Source: Sacculina carcini
Lineage: Eukaryota; Arthropoda; Thecostraca; Sacculinidae
Direction: 5' to 3'
DNA length: 64,000 nucleotides
Assembly (NCBI GenBank): GCA_916048095.2
Contig: OU696577.1
Location: 10,160,907-10,224,906 of the forward strand
Part shown: in pieces, positions 26,486-43,854 of the stretch
Numbering within the stretch: the first letter of the stretch is position 1
Layout of the letters: each line of letters opens with the position of its first letter
Position numbers and translations under genes: made by a program
The notes under the pieces: model-generated
Databases searched by the model: none
Seen by the model: only the letters and a program-made list of their open reading frames with translations
Told to the model about the DNA's origin: nothing

Positions 26486-27716
26486 TGTTTGTCAGACGAC
26501 AATAAACAAAGGTGACATTGTTTTGTATTTGGGTTGACCCTTTGGAGGAGATGTTGACCTCAGGTGTTCCGATAGTAACATCGATTCAATCAACTTCAAA
26601 TGCACCACAGCAGATTCACACACACACAGACACACATGCGAGCACATACAAACATTGTGAGCCCATCAACTCGTCGAATGACAAGCTGATGGCTGGAAAG
26701 CAGGTCTGATTCCTGGTCGAGGACCGTCCAGATCCCGATATATCGACGCCGGCATTTAATCGACTGATCTGCCGGTAAAATACGACTTTGCATCGCGTTC
26801 GGGGACAATATACCCAACCCGAAACACACACACACACACACGCAGAATCATACGCACAGGAAGAGGCAGACACACAAGCATACACACATGAGGCACGCTG
26901 GAATGCAGTTGACCCACACTATTGTACCGGCAAGTCGACAACACTTTACTGCAGCGAGGAACGGCGAGAAGCCGGCGAACATAAGATGATATCTCTGGCA
27001 CAGATCAGATCGCGCCTTGTAGAACAAGTTCCATAGATAAAACCGGCAATGAACAAGCGTTTCGTTTTTTGTGAAGTTCGATTTAATCTGATAGGGAGCA
27101 TTCACAATCCTGATGTCGAGCTGAAGGTCTTCATAGAACACTTTTTGTAACTATCGAGCTTGTGTCTACAGTCGATCTCGTATTTAAAAAATGTCTGTGA
27201 CTTCTCTATAAATCATAGAACAAAAATGGCAATACATTTTGTGGTCTTCAAAAATTGAACATTCGTGAAGGATTCAAATGTCAATCGAAAATATATACAT
27301 TATATTTGATCGTCATCTAATTGTGTGTGTATGTGTGTATGTGTGTCGGTGCAGCTCAATGCGACGTGCAACACGGCACAGCAACACACGAAACTGTCAA
27401 CACACAGACATACACACACCTCATGAAGTGTCACCGAGGTGCTAAGTGCATGAGGACAAACCTGTTGTAACTCAATACGCCTGCACCATCAGAATATTAG
27501 ATACGCAAACACACATATGCTTATTCACTTGCGACTGCCATGGGGTAGCAGGGCACCAGGTGACGCAGAAAGAGAAGCAGAGAAAGGACAGAGGGAGGGA
27601 GCAGAACAGTTGGATGAATAGAGGCAATGAATGTAGTGTAGCCGTATTAGCCTAGTACGTGTGCAACTCAGGCGCTCATTTTTACTAGTTGATATTCAAA
27701 CAGCTGTGAGGCGAGC

Positions 27717-27761
<45 letters not shown>

Positions 27762-27969
27762 ATACAGGCAGTTAGCAGCATTGGCTGCGGCTATGTGATT
27801 GATGGCGTCATTAATTCGGCCAATGAGCGCCAGTATTGTATTGAAGCGCGCCGCCAGAGCAGAAAAACAGCCCAACGCAGGACACGCAAGCAAGAAGTTC
27901 AAAAAATACTAGCTGGTTGGTTGGTGTGTGTTTGTGTGTGTGTGTGACTGTGACTGCAAGCAGAACTGG
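26484..27969. other. No gene seen
   Basis: Apart from (CA)n at 27718-27756 and a few short CA runs, this is unique sequence without a recognised gene. Confidence 0.5.
27718..27756. repeat. (CA)n microsatellite
   Basis: A pure CA run of about 39 bp. Confidence 0.95.
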
Positions 27970-28191
27970 TGTCAAGAACACTTCACTTGCAGTGAACTCA
28001 AACTGCATGTATTACTCGCGTGCTCTGACAGTATACAACATTCATTAGTGAAACGTACATCTAGAAAGACATGTTTCTAAGCTCTTACTGCACTAAAACA
28101 ATGATTGCATGCCTTTCTAGATTTATTTCAACAATGAATGTTGTATACGCCATTTTTATTTAAATTCACTGCAAGTGAGGTGTTCTTGACA
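27970..28191. mobile_element. Near-palindromic fold-back MITE
   Basis: The left arm begins TGTCAAGAACACTTCACTTG. The right arm in reverse begins TGTCAAGAACACCTCACTTG. Over the first 33 bp there are three mismatches. Further in, GTATACAACATTCATT and TCTAGAAAG have inverted partners at 28116-28148. Nearly the whole 222 bp can fold into one hairpin with a short loop near 28085. No target duplication was found. It has no coding capacity. Confidence 0.78.
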
Positions 28192-28681
28192 ATATGAAAA
28201 ATGAGGTGACAATATGAATAAATTGTTTGAAGTGTTAACAATATGAAAAAAGTAACCAAATCAACACAATAAGTGTATTTACCCTAAACTTGCTCAACAA
28301 TTAAAAAAATATATAAACATAGAAAAGATGAAAGACACTTGCTTGTTCGAATAATCATACATTAGAACTGTGCTGAATAAATTCTGGCATCACAATCAAA
28401 ACATGACTAATACAAAAATAGAGAATTATTAAAACTCAGTATATTTACAGTCTAATGCATTTCGAGGAAGAAATACAGCACGAATAAGTGATAAGAATAA
28501 GTGATATAAGAATAAGTGATGATTCACTACATCCATCTGTACTTGACTGGTCATTTCTCACTGGAGAACTTACCACTTAAAAATCCACCTTACCACCTTG
28601 TCCACCTTACCACTTAAAAATACCATCAAACAACCTTACCATTGCCATACCAGGCACTGTGTATGAAGATGTGTGTGCGCC
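28192..28681. other. AT-rich, no gene seen
   Basis: ACAATATGAA recurs three times just after the fold-back element (28189-28250). Otherwise it is low-GC unique sequence. Confidence 0.5.
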
Positions 28682-28803
28682 GGTGGTGTGGCAGTGTTGG
28701 TGTCAGTGTTGGTGTCAGTGATGATGTCAGTGATGATGTCAGTGATGTGTCAAGGATGTGTCAGTGTCGGTGTCAGTGATGCTGGTAGTGTTGGTGTCAG
28801 TGG
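28682..28803. repeat. GTGTCAGTG minisatellite, block C
   Basis: Tandem units of TTGGTGTCAGTG and GATGATGTCAGT, 12-15 bp long. Confidence 0.9.
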
Positions 28804-28848
28804 TGACATTAATCACGTCAGACATTGAGACATCACTGTTTCCAAGAC

Positions 28849-28850
<2 letters not shown>

Positions 28851-28934
<84 letters not shown>
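28851..28934. repeat. (CA)30 followed directly by (GA)12
   Basis: A pure CA run at 28851-28910 changes without spacer to a GA run at 28911-28934. Confidence 0.96.
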
Positions 28935-29065
28935 ATGACAGCAACACCATTTGATCACTAGACTGTGCACTTTACTCGTCGTGTTCACCCTTTTAACACG
29001 TGACGTTTCACCAATCCTTGCTACTCATCTGTCAATCTAACCTCTTCTTTCTAGTGTGAGTGTTT

Positions 29066-29067
<2 letters not shown>

Positions 29068-29137
<70 letters not shown>
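29068..29137. repeat. (GT)35 microsatellite
   Basis: A pure GT run of 70 bp, 134 bp after the CA/GA tract and in inverted sense to it. Confidence 0.96.
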
Positions 29138-29140
<3 letters not shown>

Positions 29141-30653
29141 ATCGCTTGTGTGCGAGTCTGCCGAGCCATTAGCGCTGAATTAGCACCATCTCGCCTCATG
29201 CACACCATCATGTCCAGGTGTGTCTGAGTGTCCGTCTGCCCTCGCGCGCGTGTATGTAGCGGCTGTATCTCCCCTACCCAAACCCCTCTTCCCCCAGTTT
29301 TTTCGACATCAACCCCCCAGCCAGTGACCTGGACCCAGCGTCAGTTTTTAGTGTGTGTATGTGTGTGTATGTGTGTGTGTGTGTGTGAGTTGTGGTGTTA
29401 TGTGGCATTGGACGCTTCGAGGGGGTGCTTTGGAAACTAATGAGCCGGTGTCATCCCAGTGTGAGAGGCCACACACACACACACATACACGCAGGAGTAA
29501 CACCTGGCAACTTGCACACACACACACACACACATACACAGCGCACGTGCCATAGCTGACAAGGTGGGCAGAAATTGGATGGAAGACTTACACAAGACAA
29601 ATGTATATCACTCTTCAAAGTGCGTGTGTGTGTGTTGAACACTTTAAAATCGTAGACACAAGAAGAAAATAATTTGGATATATATATATATATAAAAGAA
29701 AATATAAAAGAAAGTATAGACAAAAAAATAAAAAAGCCTAGGAAATACAGATAAAGATAATGTTGATATACTAATAATGTTTATTATACTGTAACTACTC
29801 GAAAATGCCTCCAATCAAACCTTGAACCAATGATTCGACCAAGCCCAGCCACTGTGCGCTAATATTCACACGTAGAAGATAATAATAACACATAGATATA
29901 ACAAATAATTCAGTGTTTCTTGATTACTGGCAGACGCAGTGCAGAACCAAGATAAGAATGAGAAAGAACCAGAAATACGAGGCGTCAAAAAGTTAAAAAA
30001 TTGAATTGCAAAAAAATAATAACTGCGAAGCAAAAGAACGATAAATCGAAAAGAACAAAATTAGCAAAAAAATAACAAGAGTTACGCAACAGAATGAGAA
30101 TATATGAAGCATGGTTAGATTAAGGAGCGATAATCCACCTGGGTTGGCTCCTGTTGCAGTCGTTCGGTGGTTGAATTAAAAAAAGATTAAGAACGCAGGA
30201 TAACTGAGAAGTTGAATTTATTAGATAAAAAGTATATATTTCCCGGCAATCTGACATACAGTAATCATAATATATACGTGTATAATGTATAGTTACTTGA
30301 TGACGTGCGTATGTGAACAATTTGTTTGCTTACCTCAGGAGATATTACATGTAGTGAGGGCACATCACAACAAGCTGGTATCTGAAGCACACAACAGTCA
30401 TACATGACACAAACGTACATTACACACGGACATACATTCACACACACGGACAAACAAACACGGTGCAATAGTAAATTAATGATTCTCTCAACACTAACAC
30501 ACATACAAACACGCATTCACCAGATGAACGGGCAGGTGAGAGGGTGGGAGGAAGGAAGAGTGGTGGTGCTGTGACAGACTGACAGACACTGACAACAAAT
30601 AATGACCTGTACAATTTCACTGTCGACTTCATCAACACATACAGGATATTGGC

Positions 30654-30700
<47 letters not shown>

Positions 30701-31284
30701 GGAAGCAGACACACGCCATCACATCATCAAATGGCGATTTTCTGGCGAATCAACAGGTATCACACAGTACCGCTCATTCCCTCTCTCTCTCCTGTCAGCG
30801 GCTGCTCTCCAACTTCGCCTCATCATTCCTCATGTACGTGTGTGGCAGGTTATGCATCAGCCAGTGGACCAGGTCCGATACAAACATAACTCAATTACTG
30901 CCAGCACTGCCAGTGATGTCGGGGCTTGTGCAGTTCTCCACGGGAAAAATATGGGGCTGCTTTGCCCATTACTTCACAATGAGGGGATATGAAGTGATGA
31001 GTGACGTGATAGTTGAGATGTCGACATAGTGATAGTGTAAATTATTCACTATTTCTCGACGTGATCTGCAAGTCAGTGGCATCCAAGCACCAGCACTCTA
31101 GAAATTCAAGTTTAGCTCGTTTGAAAAGAAACTCAGGCCAGAATGTATTAGAAGAAACCGCAGGTATTATGCTCAAATGTGACACGAACAGTTCGCATTA
31201 CATCAATATACCTTTTCTACATCTGCTCTATCACTGTATGTCCATAAACTTACAGGATAACCTCATCAGCATATTCATGTGTTC
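29138..31284. other. No gene seen
   Basis: Contains (TG)n at 29353-29388 and 30656-30695, and an A-rich stretch at 29640-30110. No gene was recognised. Confidence 0.5.
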
Positions 31285-32228
31285 GTCAGTGGGTATGTGT
31301 GTGTGTCAGTGTGTCAGAGTGTGTGTGTGTCAGTGTGTCAGGGTGAGTGTGTCAGTGTGTCAGGGTGTGTGTGTCAGTGTGTGTGTCAATGTGTGTCAGT
31401 GTGTGTGTCAGTGCATGTGTGGCAGTGTGTGTGTCAGTACATGCGTCGGCGTGTCAGTGTGTATGTGTTTGTCAGTGTGTGTTAATGTGTCAGTGTGTGT
31501 CAGTGCATGTGTCAGTGTGTGTGTCGGTAAATGTGTCAGTGTGTCAGTGTCTGTCAGTGCATACGTCGGCGTGTCAGTGTGTATGTGTTAATGTGTCAGT
31601 GTGTGTGTCGGTGAATGTGTCAGTGTGTCAGTGTGTGTCAGTTTATACGTCGGCGTGTCAGTGTGGACGTGTGTTAATGTGTCAGGGTGTGTCAGTGTGT
31701 GTGTCGGCGTGTCAGTGTGTACGTGTGTTAATGTGTCAGGGTGTGTCAGTGTGTGTGTGTCGGTGAATGTGTCAGTGTGTCAGTGTGTGTCAGTGTATAC
31801 GTCGGCGTGTCAGTGTGTACGTGTGTTAATGTGTCAGTGTGTGTCAGTGCATGTGTCAGTGTGTGTGTGTCGGTGAATGTGTCAGTGTGTCAGTGTGTGT
31901 CAGAGTGTCAGTGCATGTGTCAGTGTGTGTGTGTCGGTGAATGTGTCAGTGTGTCAGGGTGTGTCAGTGTGTGTCAGTGTGTGTCAGTGTGTGTCAGTGT
32001 ATACGTCGGCGTGTCAGTGTGTACGTGTGTTAATGTGTCAGTGTGTGTCAGTGCATGTGTCAGTGTGTGTGTCGGTGAATGTGTCAGTGCATACGTCGGC
32101 GTGTCAGTGTGTACGTGTGTTAATGTGTCAGGGTGTGTCAGTGCATGTGTCAGTGTGTGTGTGTCGGTGAATGTGTCAGTGTGTGTCAGTGTGTGTCAGT
32201 GTATACGTCGGCGTGTCAGTGTGTGTAG
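31285..32228. repeat. GTGTCAGTG minisatellite, block D, with higher-order units
   Basis: It is built of GTGTCAGTGTGT, GTGCATGTGTCAG and GTGTCGGTGAATGTGTCAG. A longer module (TACGTCGGCGTGTCAGTGTG, then ACGTGTGTTAATGTGTCAG) recurs near 31442, 31561, 31646, 31702, 31797, 32001, 32091 and 32202. The long open frames through it (up to 192 codons) are Val/Cys/Ser strings and are not genes. Confidence 0.93.
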
Positions 32229-32283
32229 ACGTGTGATCGGTCAATTTGGACGCGCGTGTTGGTCTCACGTATAGGTACGTGAG

Positions 32284-37751
<5,468 letters not shown>

Positions 37752-38195
37752 GTGTCAGTGATGTTGTGTGTCAGTGATGTTGTGTCAGTGATGTTGTGTC
37801 AGTGATGTTGTGTCAGTGATGTTGTGTCAGTGATGTTGTGTCAGTGATGTTGTGTGTCAGTGATGTTGTGTCAGTGATGTTGTGTCAGTGATGTTGTGTC
37901 AGTGGTGGTGTATCAGTAGTGTTGTGCCAGTGATGTTGTGTCAGTGATGTTGTGTCAGTGGTGGTGTATCAGTAGTGTTGTGTCAGTGATGGTATCAGTG
38001 ATGTTGTGTCAGTGATGGTATCAGTGATGTTGTGTCAGTGATGGGGTCAGTGGTGGTGTATCAGTACTGGTGGTGTGCCATTGATGGTGTCAGTGGTGGT
38101 GTGTCAGTAGTGATGTGTCATCCATGGTTATGGTGTCAGTGATGGGGTCAGTGATGATGTCAGTGATGGTTTGGTGTCAGTCAGTGGTAGTCTAT
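37752..38195. repeat. GTGTCAGTG minisatellite, block E
   Basis: Regular 14-bp units TGTCAGTGATGTTG at the left grade into GTGGTGTATCAGTAG and GATGGTATCAGT units at the right. Confidence 0.93.
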
Positions 38196-39146
38196 GTCAC
38201 AGTCACAACATAACATACAAAAACAGTTGTCCACAGAAAAATCTCTCACACGCACGTGTTGTCAGCATATCAGATATTCTCATTGGCGTACGATTAAGCT
38301 CAACACGCTGACACATACAGACAAACACATCGACAGACGGACATATAGACATACAGACATAGACACACATGCACGGAAGGGAACAATGATTGAACCGAGC
38401 CAACCACTCTGCTAATCTCATTTTACCTGTTGCAAAAATGTCCCATCACCTGCCGATGCACAACAAAGACACACACACACACACACACACACAGTGTGTG
38501 CCTATAGACTGGGCGCGCTCCCATGGGCAAACAGCACACGACCACACGCACGTGTCTTGTGTCTACGGGCAGAAGCGAGTGTGAATCACGACAAAGTGCT
38601 GAATATAAAAATGCTGCAAATCAATGAACTTGCCCGCGAGCATGCCGGGAGAGAGCGAGGGATAGGCGGTATTGAATGGCAGCTGGCCAGTAGGAGTACG
38701 GGAGCAACATCATCCTATTGTCTCTCTTTTTCTATATGCATGTGCGCTTAAAACGACTCAACACACACAAGCACACACACAGAGAAAGAGACCCAGGCAC
38801 GCGCCAGGAGCCAAGGTGAGAGAAAGAGTGTGAGAGGAATCTCTCAGAGTTCATCAATTTCTGCTTGCGGTTGGCGCAACCGATTTGAATACGGGCATGT
38901 TTACACAGGTGCTGTCTGTGTGCGTGTGTGCTTGCAGGTGTGTGTACGCGCAGGTCTGCATTGCAAAAATCAGTATTTAAATTGGCGGTTTTCCCATGGG
39001 TATTAGCTCGCATGGCGGTGAAGTTTCTTCTAAAGAACGGTCGCGCAGCGGTATTGTTAAATTTTTAATTAAATTATTTTGCGAGATATTCCAATGATTC
39101 TCAAAGACTACGTATAATCTTTGAATTTCTGCTTAAAAGTAATGTA
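38196..39146. other. No gene seen
   Basis: Short CA runs at 38470-38492 and 38760-38780, otherwise unique sequence. Confidence 0.5.
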
Positions 39147-39743
39147 TACCATTTGCATTTTGAATTGCTCCATTTGCATTTTGATTTAATTCAAACGTTT
39201 TCTTCGTATATGCAGGTCAATGTTAATCATCTTCTACACCTCTATATATTTGGTCTGCTTATCTATTTGTCAGCTTTTAATATATTGATATATCAATCAT
39301 TAAGATAATTCATATAAATATTATATTATCGAATCAATACTGGGCGTTATGAATGGCATTTATTAATGAATTGACATTATTTGACATTGACATTTATTGA
39401 CAGATATTGACATTTATTGATGTTTATGCAGTTGTTTGTGAATGTCTGTAATGATAAATATTTGTATTACAATTTTGAAAAAATGTTCTATAATAAAGTA
39501 TATGGAAAATCTGTATATTGTAAAAAATCAGTACAAATATTAGCAGAGCATTGCACAATGTATTTAAGACTTTCATTAAATTTAGAATATGCTAAACTTG
39601 AATGAAACATTCATAAAACGATCCCACTAACTGATAAATATATTGATTATGTAGAACATACTTCGAATATTGATGTTTATGTATGAATAATTCACTTGGA
39701 TTAATTCAAAATGCAAATGGAGCAAATCAAAATGCAAATGGTA
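39147..39743. mobile_element. TA-flanked MITE with 48-bp inverted repeats carrying octamer motifs
   Basis: The left end TACCATTTGCATTTTGAATT and the right end in reverse TACCATTTGCATTTTGATTT match at about 44-45 of 48 positions. A TA lies outside each end (39145-39146 and 39744-39745), as in Tc1/mariner-type insertions, but assignment to that superfamily is only inferred. The interior is very AT-rich and has no transposase. GACATTTATTGA-type repeats lie at 39380-39422. A 62-codon open frame at 39417-39605 has no recognised relatives. Confidence 0.78.
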
Positions 39744-39745
39744 TA

Positions 39746-42007
39746 GATTTCGTCTAATTATTTCGGGTTATATAGATAATACTGGAATATAATAGCTGTT
39801 TTGCAAAAAAGCCCCGCATAGCATGTTGTCTTATCTTGATTGTTATTGCCATATTGGAGGAAAAAAAACAATCACATATTTTTTTTAAAGCCACGTGCGA
39901 CTGTTTTATGAACACCTCGTCTCCATTGAGGTCCTGGACCAATGATTACCGTAAGTCAACTGAAATAGATAATTATATCGACTGGAATTATCCTGCAGAC
40001 AGCACGCGACGAGCATGAGCAGAAACTTGGCAGACGAAGCAGAAAGCCAAAAATAGACACGGCTCCCTGCGGGAGGCAGATGTCTTAGACACGCGCACGT
40101 GCCACCCCCCAGACTCCCCTCCCCGCATCTTGCTGAGGTCTCGACCATGCGGGTGGTGCAAGTCTAGAAGCGGGGGATTAGTAGTAGTGACGATAACTAC
40201 AGGATGACGGGATGATGCGATGAGCGTCTCCAGCGACGGCTGCTGTTATCTTGATATAAATTAAGCTCTACAGTCGTCTTTCACCATGCTGAGTTTGCGA
40301 TGTAAATATCCATACATATTTTTCGAATACAACTCAGAAAAACTGCGCGATGAATTCACTGGTGAAATGTTCTTTTATTATCCTCTTACTTATCCTGCTT
40401 TCAATATTTTTGTATTCCTTGCTTCTTTGTTTCATTCTTCCTGTTTCGCGCATGTCAGTGAGTGGGTGTGTGATGAACCTTTGTCGAGCCTCTGCCGGAG
40501 TTTTTCAGCTCAATTTTCCGATTCAGTAGCGTCACGTGACAGAGCTCTTTCAAACTGATTCGTGAGAAATATCACCTCACACATAGGGAGATAAAAACAA
40601 GGAGGGAGAGGAACAAAGCGCATTGGGAGTGCTGCAGCGCGTGAGAAGAGCTCTCAGTTAGCACGGTGTGATTTTTGGTCGCGCGATCATTAATTGCGTC
40701 CGCGTCCGCGAGCTCGTGCCACGTCACTTGCAGCCGACACAGCGCGTGAAATACCAGCTGGCACCGCGAGCGATGGTTGATGCTCGCCAATGAGATGGAA
40801 GGACAGACCGCCACGGACTGTTGTTCTGAGAGGCAGCGCAGTCCCTGCTGCCAGGACGGCAAGAGAAGCAGCTGCCCGGCCGCAGCCTGGTTGAATCCAG
40901 GGAGTATGTCCTGGGAGCGGCAGAAATTAGACCAATGTTGAAATTACGTGATGCAATAATGAATCACAAACCACTGTCTGACAGTAGACACACATATAGC
41001 TTTAAGAAGTCCCGAGCTAGCAATTCTCCCTCATATCTCACTGATCGTGTCTTCGTGGTCTCCATTGACCTCAAGTGGGCTTGACTCCTAATTGCCAACG
41101 ATGAGTTGTTTGTGCCGGATTTATCTAACTGGTGTGATCCGCGTGTCAAACCAGCCTACCCATAGAGCAAACACCACCAGTCTTGTTGTATAAAGCATGA
41201 AAACTGTCCTCACACTGAAGTTCTTGCAGTGAAAAAGGCTCTACACCAAGCAAACACTTGGAATAACAAACTTCTACACACTTTTCCTCACAACCACACG
41301 CACACGCACGCATATACAAACACACACCCACTCTCATAAAGATAGACATACAAGAGCTTGTAAGATCTGTTCCTCGTCATTTCGCCACACATGGCTCTAA
41401 AACTCGCCGAGACACCCCCTCTCTCTCTTCAATCTGTCTACACTCATATTCTCCTCGTCACAACCCGCATGTGCCCTCACACAACGTTTGCTCTATTACT
41501 CTGCTGCTGCTTCGCGTCTTCGTCTCGTGTTTCTCGCGAATGTGTGGCTGATGTGATGTGATGTGTGAAGAATCGTCGAGCGTTAACAAAACAACACCAA
41601 CCCGGCTGTGCCATTGAAGCTGATAACACCAACGCTCTTGATAACACGTGGCACGTGACACGTGGCACGTGGCACACGACGCACATAATCACACACACAC
41701 ACACACACACACAATGACAGAGCGAAAACCCATATCTCCTCTTCCTGAGCAGACTTAATAGAGCGAACACACACGAACCTACGAAGAGCAGAATACGCGA
41801 GATGTGACGATACGGCACACCACAACACGACACTTGACAGACACACATACATACGCATAAACGCACACACATACACATACACGTGAGCCCAGACCAGTAT
41901 TGTCAATGGTGGGATGTTCACAAATGGGACATATCGCAGCTCACTGCCATGAATACTAAGCAGATCATTTGTCGCACGTGACCACGGGCTCTTTGTACGT
42001 AATTTGG

Positions 42008-42038
<31 letters not shown>

Positions 42039-43816
42039 CCGGTATCTGTGTGAGTGTCTGTCTAGCATAAATATGTTGTTTTCGTAATGATAATACGAGT
42101 GATATATTTAAGTTTGATTCGCAACTGAAGGGCACAGTTGTGAATATACTGGCCGTTGGGAAAATAAGATACTCTCAACAGACTTACACTGTTAACAGCC
42201 GCTGTCAGCCACAGACACAGACACATACACAGACAGTCACTGTCAACAGATACTGTATTCAGTGTTTGTAATGTTCACCAATGAGGTAGATGTATTTTAA
42301 AATAAATTTAATGTGAATGACTTTGTGAAACCTATTTATCACCGACAAATCTAAGATAGAAAAATTAGTGATAAACTTCTCACTGTGCAATTGAATAAAC
42401 TTAGAGAATTAAGAAACGGAAATTCCTTGCGAGCACATTTATCAAGTTGGTCGCTAATTAGCTTTTTGTGGAAAGTTGGTTTTTCACTATGCACGGCTGA
42501 ATTGACGTGTTTAACCTGGTCGTTGCCTTTCGTGTTGGTCGGTCTCGACAGAAAATCCGTTTGTCCTTTCATCTCAACCTGTCCGTCTCGGTGCCCTTCC
42601 CTGCGATGTCGCTTGATAAATACGCATCGACTGCTCTCCGTGTTTCTCTCTGTTCGTTTCTTCTCTGCTCTGCGTGTTCTCTTCTCTATCTTGGAGCGAG
42701 CGCTTGACGGTAATATGATTTGTGACCAGACGAAGCCACCTGGAAAGATACACGCACAAGATAAACACACACACACAGACACACAAACACACACACACAC
42801 ACAAGTACCAATAGTATAATTACACAAGAGTTCACTCACATGCTCCTCCTTCGTCTTCCTCTGCCTCTGACTTCGAACTCTCACAAAGTGCATTATAAGG
42901 ATGACTGAGCAAACTCTATAGAGAGGTGATTTGAGACTGGCAGAAGAGGATTAAGAACAATAACCTCTTTATCTAGCTCAAAATCACCAAAACAATCAAG
43001 TGTAGAAGTTTAGTAGATGCTGAGAGGCATTTACTGTATCCACGACATAATGACGGCTCTGAGTATAATAATGCCGTGTTTGGCCTCACTGTACACCTCT
43101 GCAATTGGCCAGCATAATTACCCAATAACAAAGAAACGTACTTGCTCTGCAAGCTGATATCATTGTTCGATCACGAATTGTAACCTCCGAGCCATACAAC
43201 AGCAGCACAGCAAGTTGTATGACCAGGAAATCAATTTTGAAAACATTTTGAAGAAAAAAACTGGTATACGAACTGTTGGCCTAAAATCTGGTAATCTAAT
43301 CAAGTCAAAATAAATTGTCAGTAAGTAACCACAGTAATTGTACAGTATAGGTTGAGAGCCGTAGATCCAAGGCTTTCTCGTCGTCAAATCGTTGAAAAAT
43401 ATTCCACTGACAACAGTCTATGCTGAAGGCCAGTCATGTAATCAAACTCGCCTAGAAACCCCAGTTCAGCTTACACTCCAGCCTAATTCGAACTGCTTTC
43501 AACCGCATCGTTCCGCATAGTTGAACTCTCAAGCATCTCGCTCTGAGCCGATTACGTATATGTCCCGGCCATTAGCTGCTCAAGAAGTACACTTGCATAG
43601 AATAGCACACACACGCACGCCCACACATACATATACAAGTGCACACATATATATATAGACGGACATGTTCACACATGCATGCACAAACAAACGGTGATAT
43701 TCTCAAAGCCGAGTACATCCAGGCGAGGAGAGATGAAACAAGACTGCTTGAAACAAGCGACCCTAGTCGTGAAAACACTCAGCACAGGACCACATCGATA
43801 TATCTGTGCTCGTCTG

Positions 43817-43854
<38 letters not shown>

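Noticed and set aside
31013..32274. Open frames up to 192 codons rich in Cys, Val and Ser
   Set aside because: They follow the minisatellite period, are open in several frames at once and show no domain.
41477..42893. Minus-strand open frames of 133-180 codons
   Set aside because: They run over CA/GT tracts and low-complexity sequence, overlap in several frames and carry no recognisable motif.
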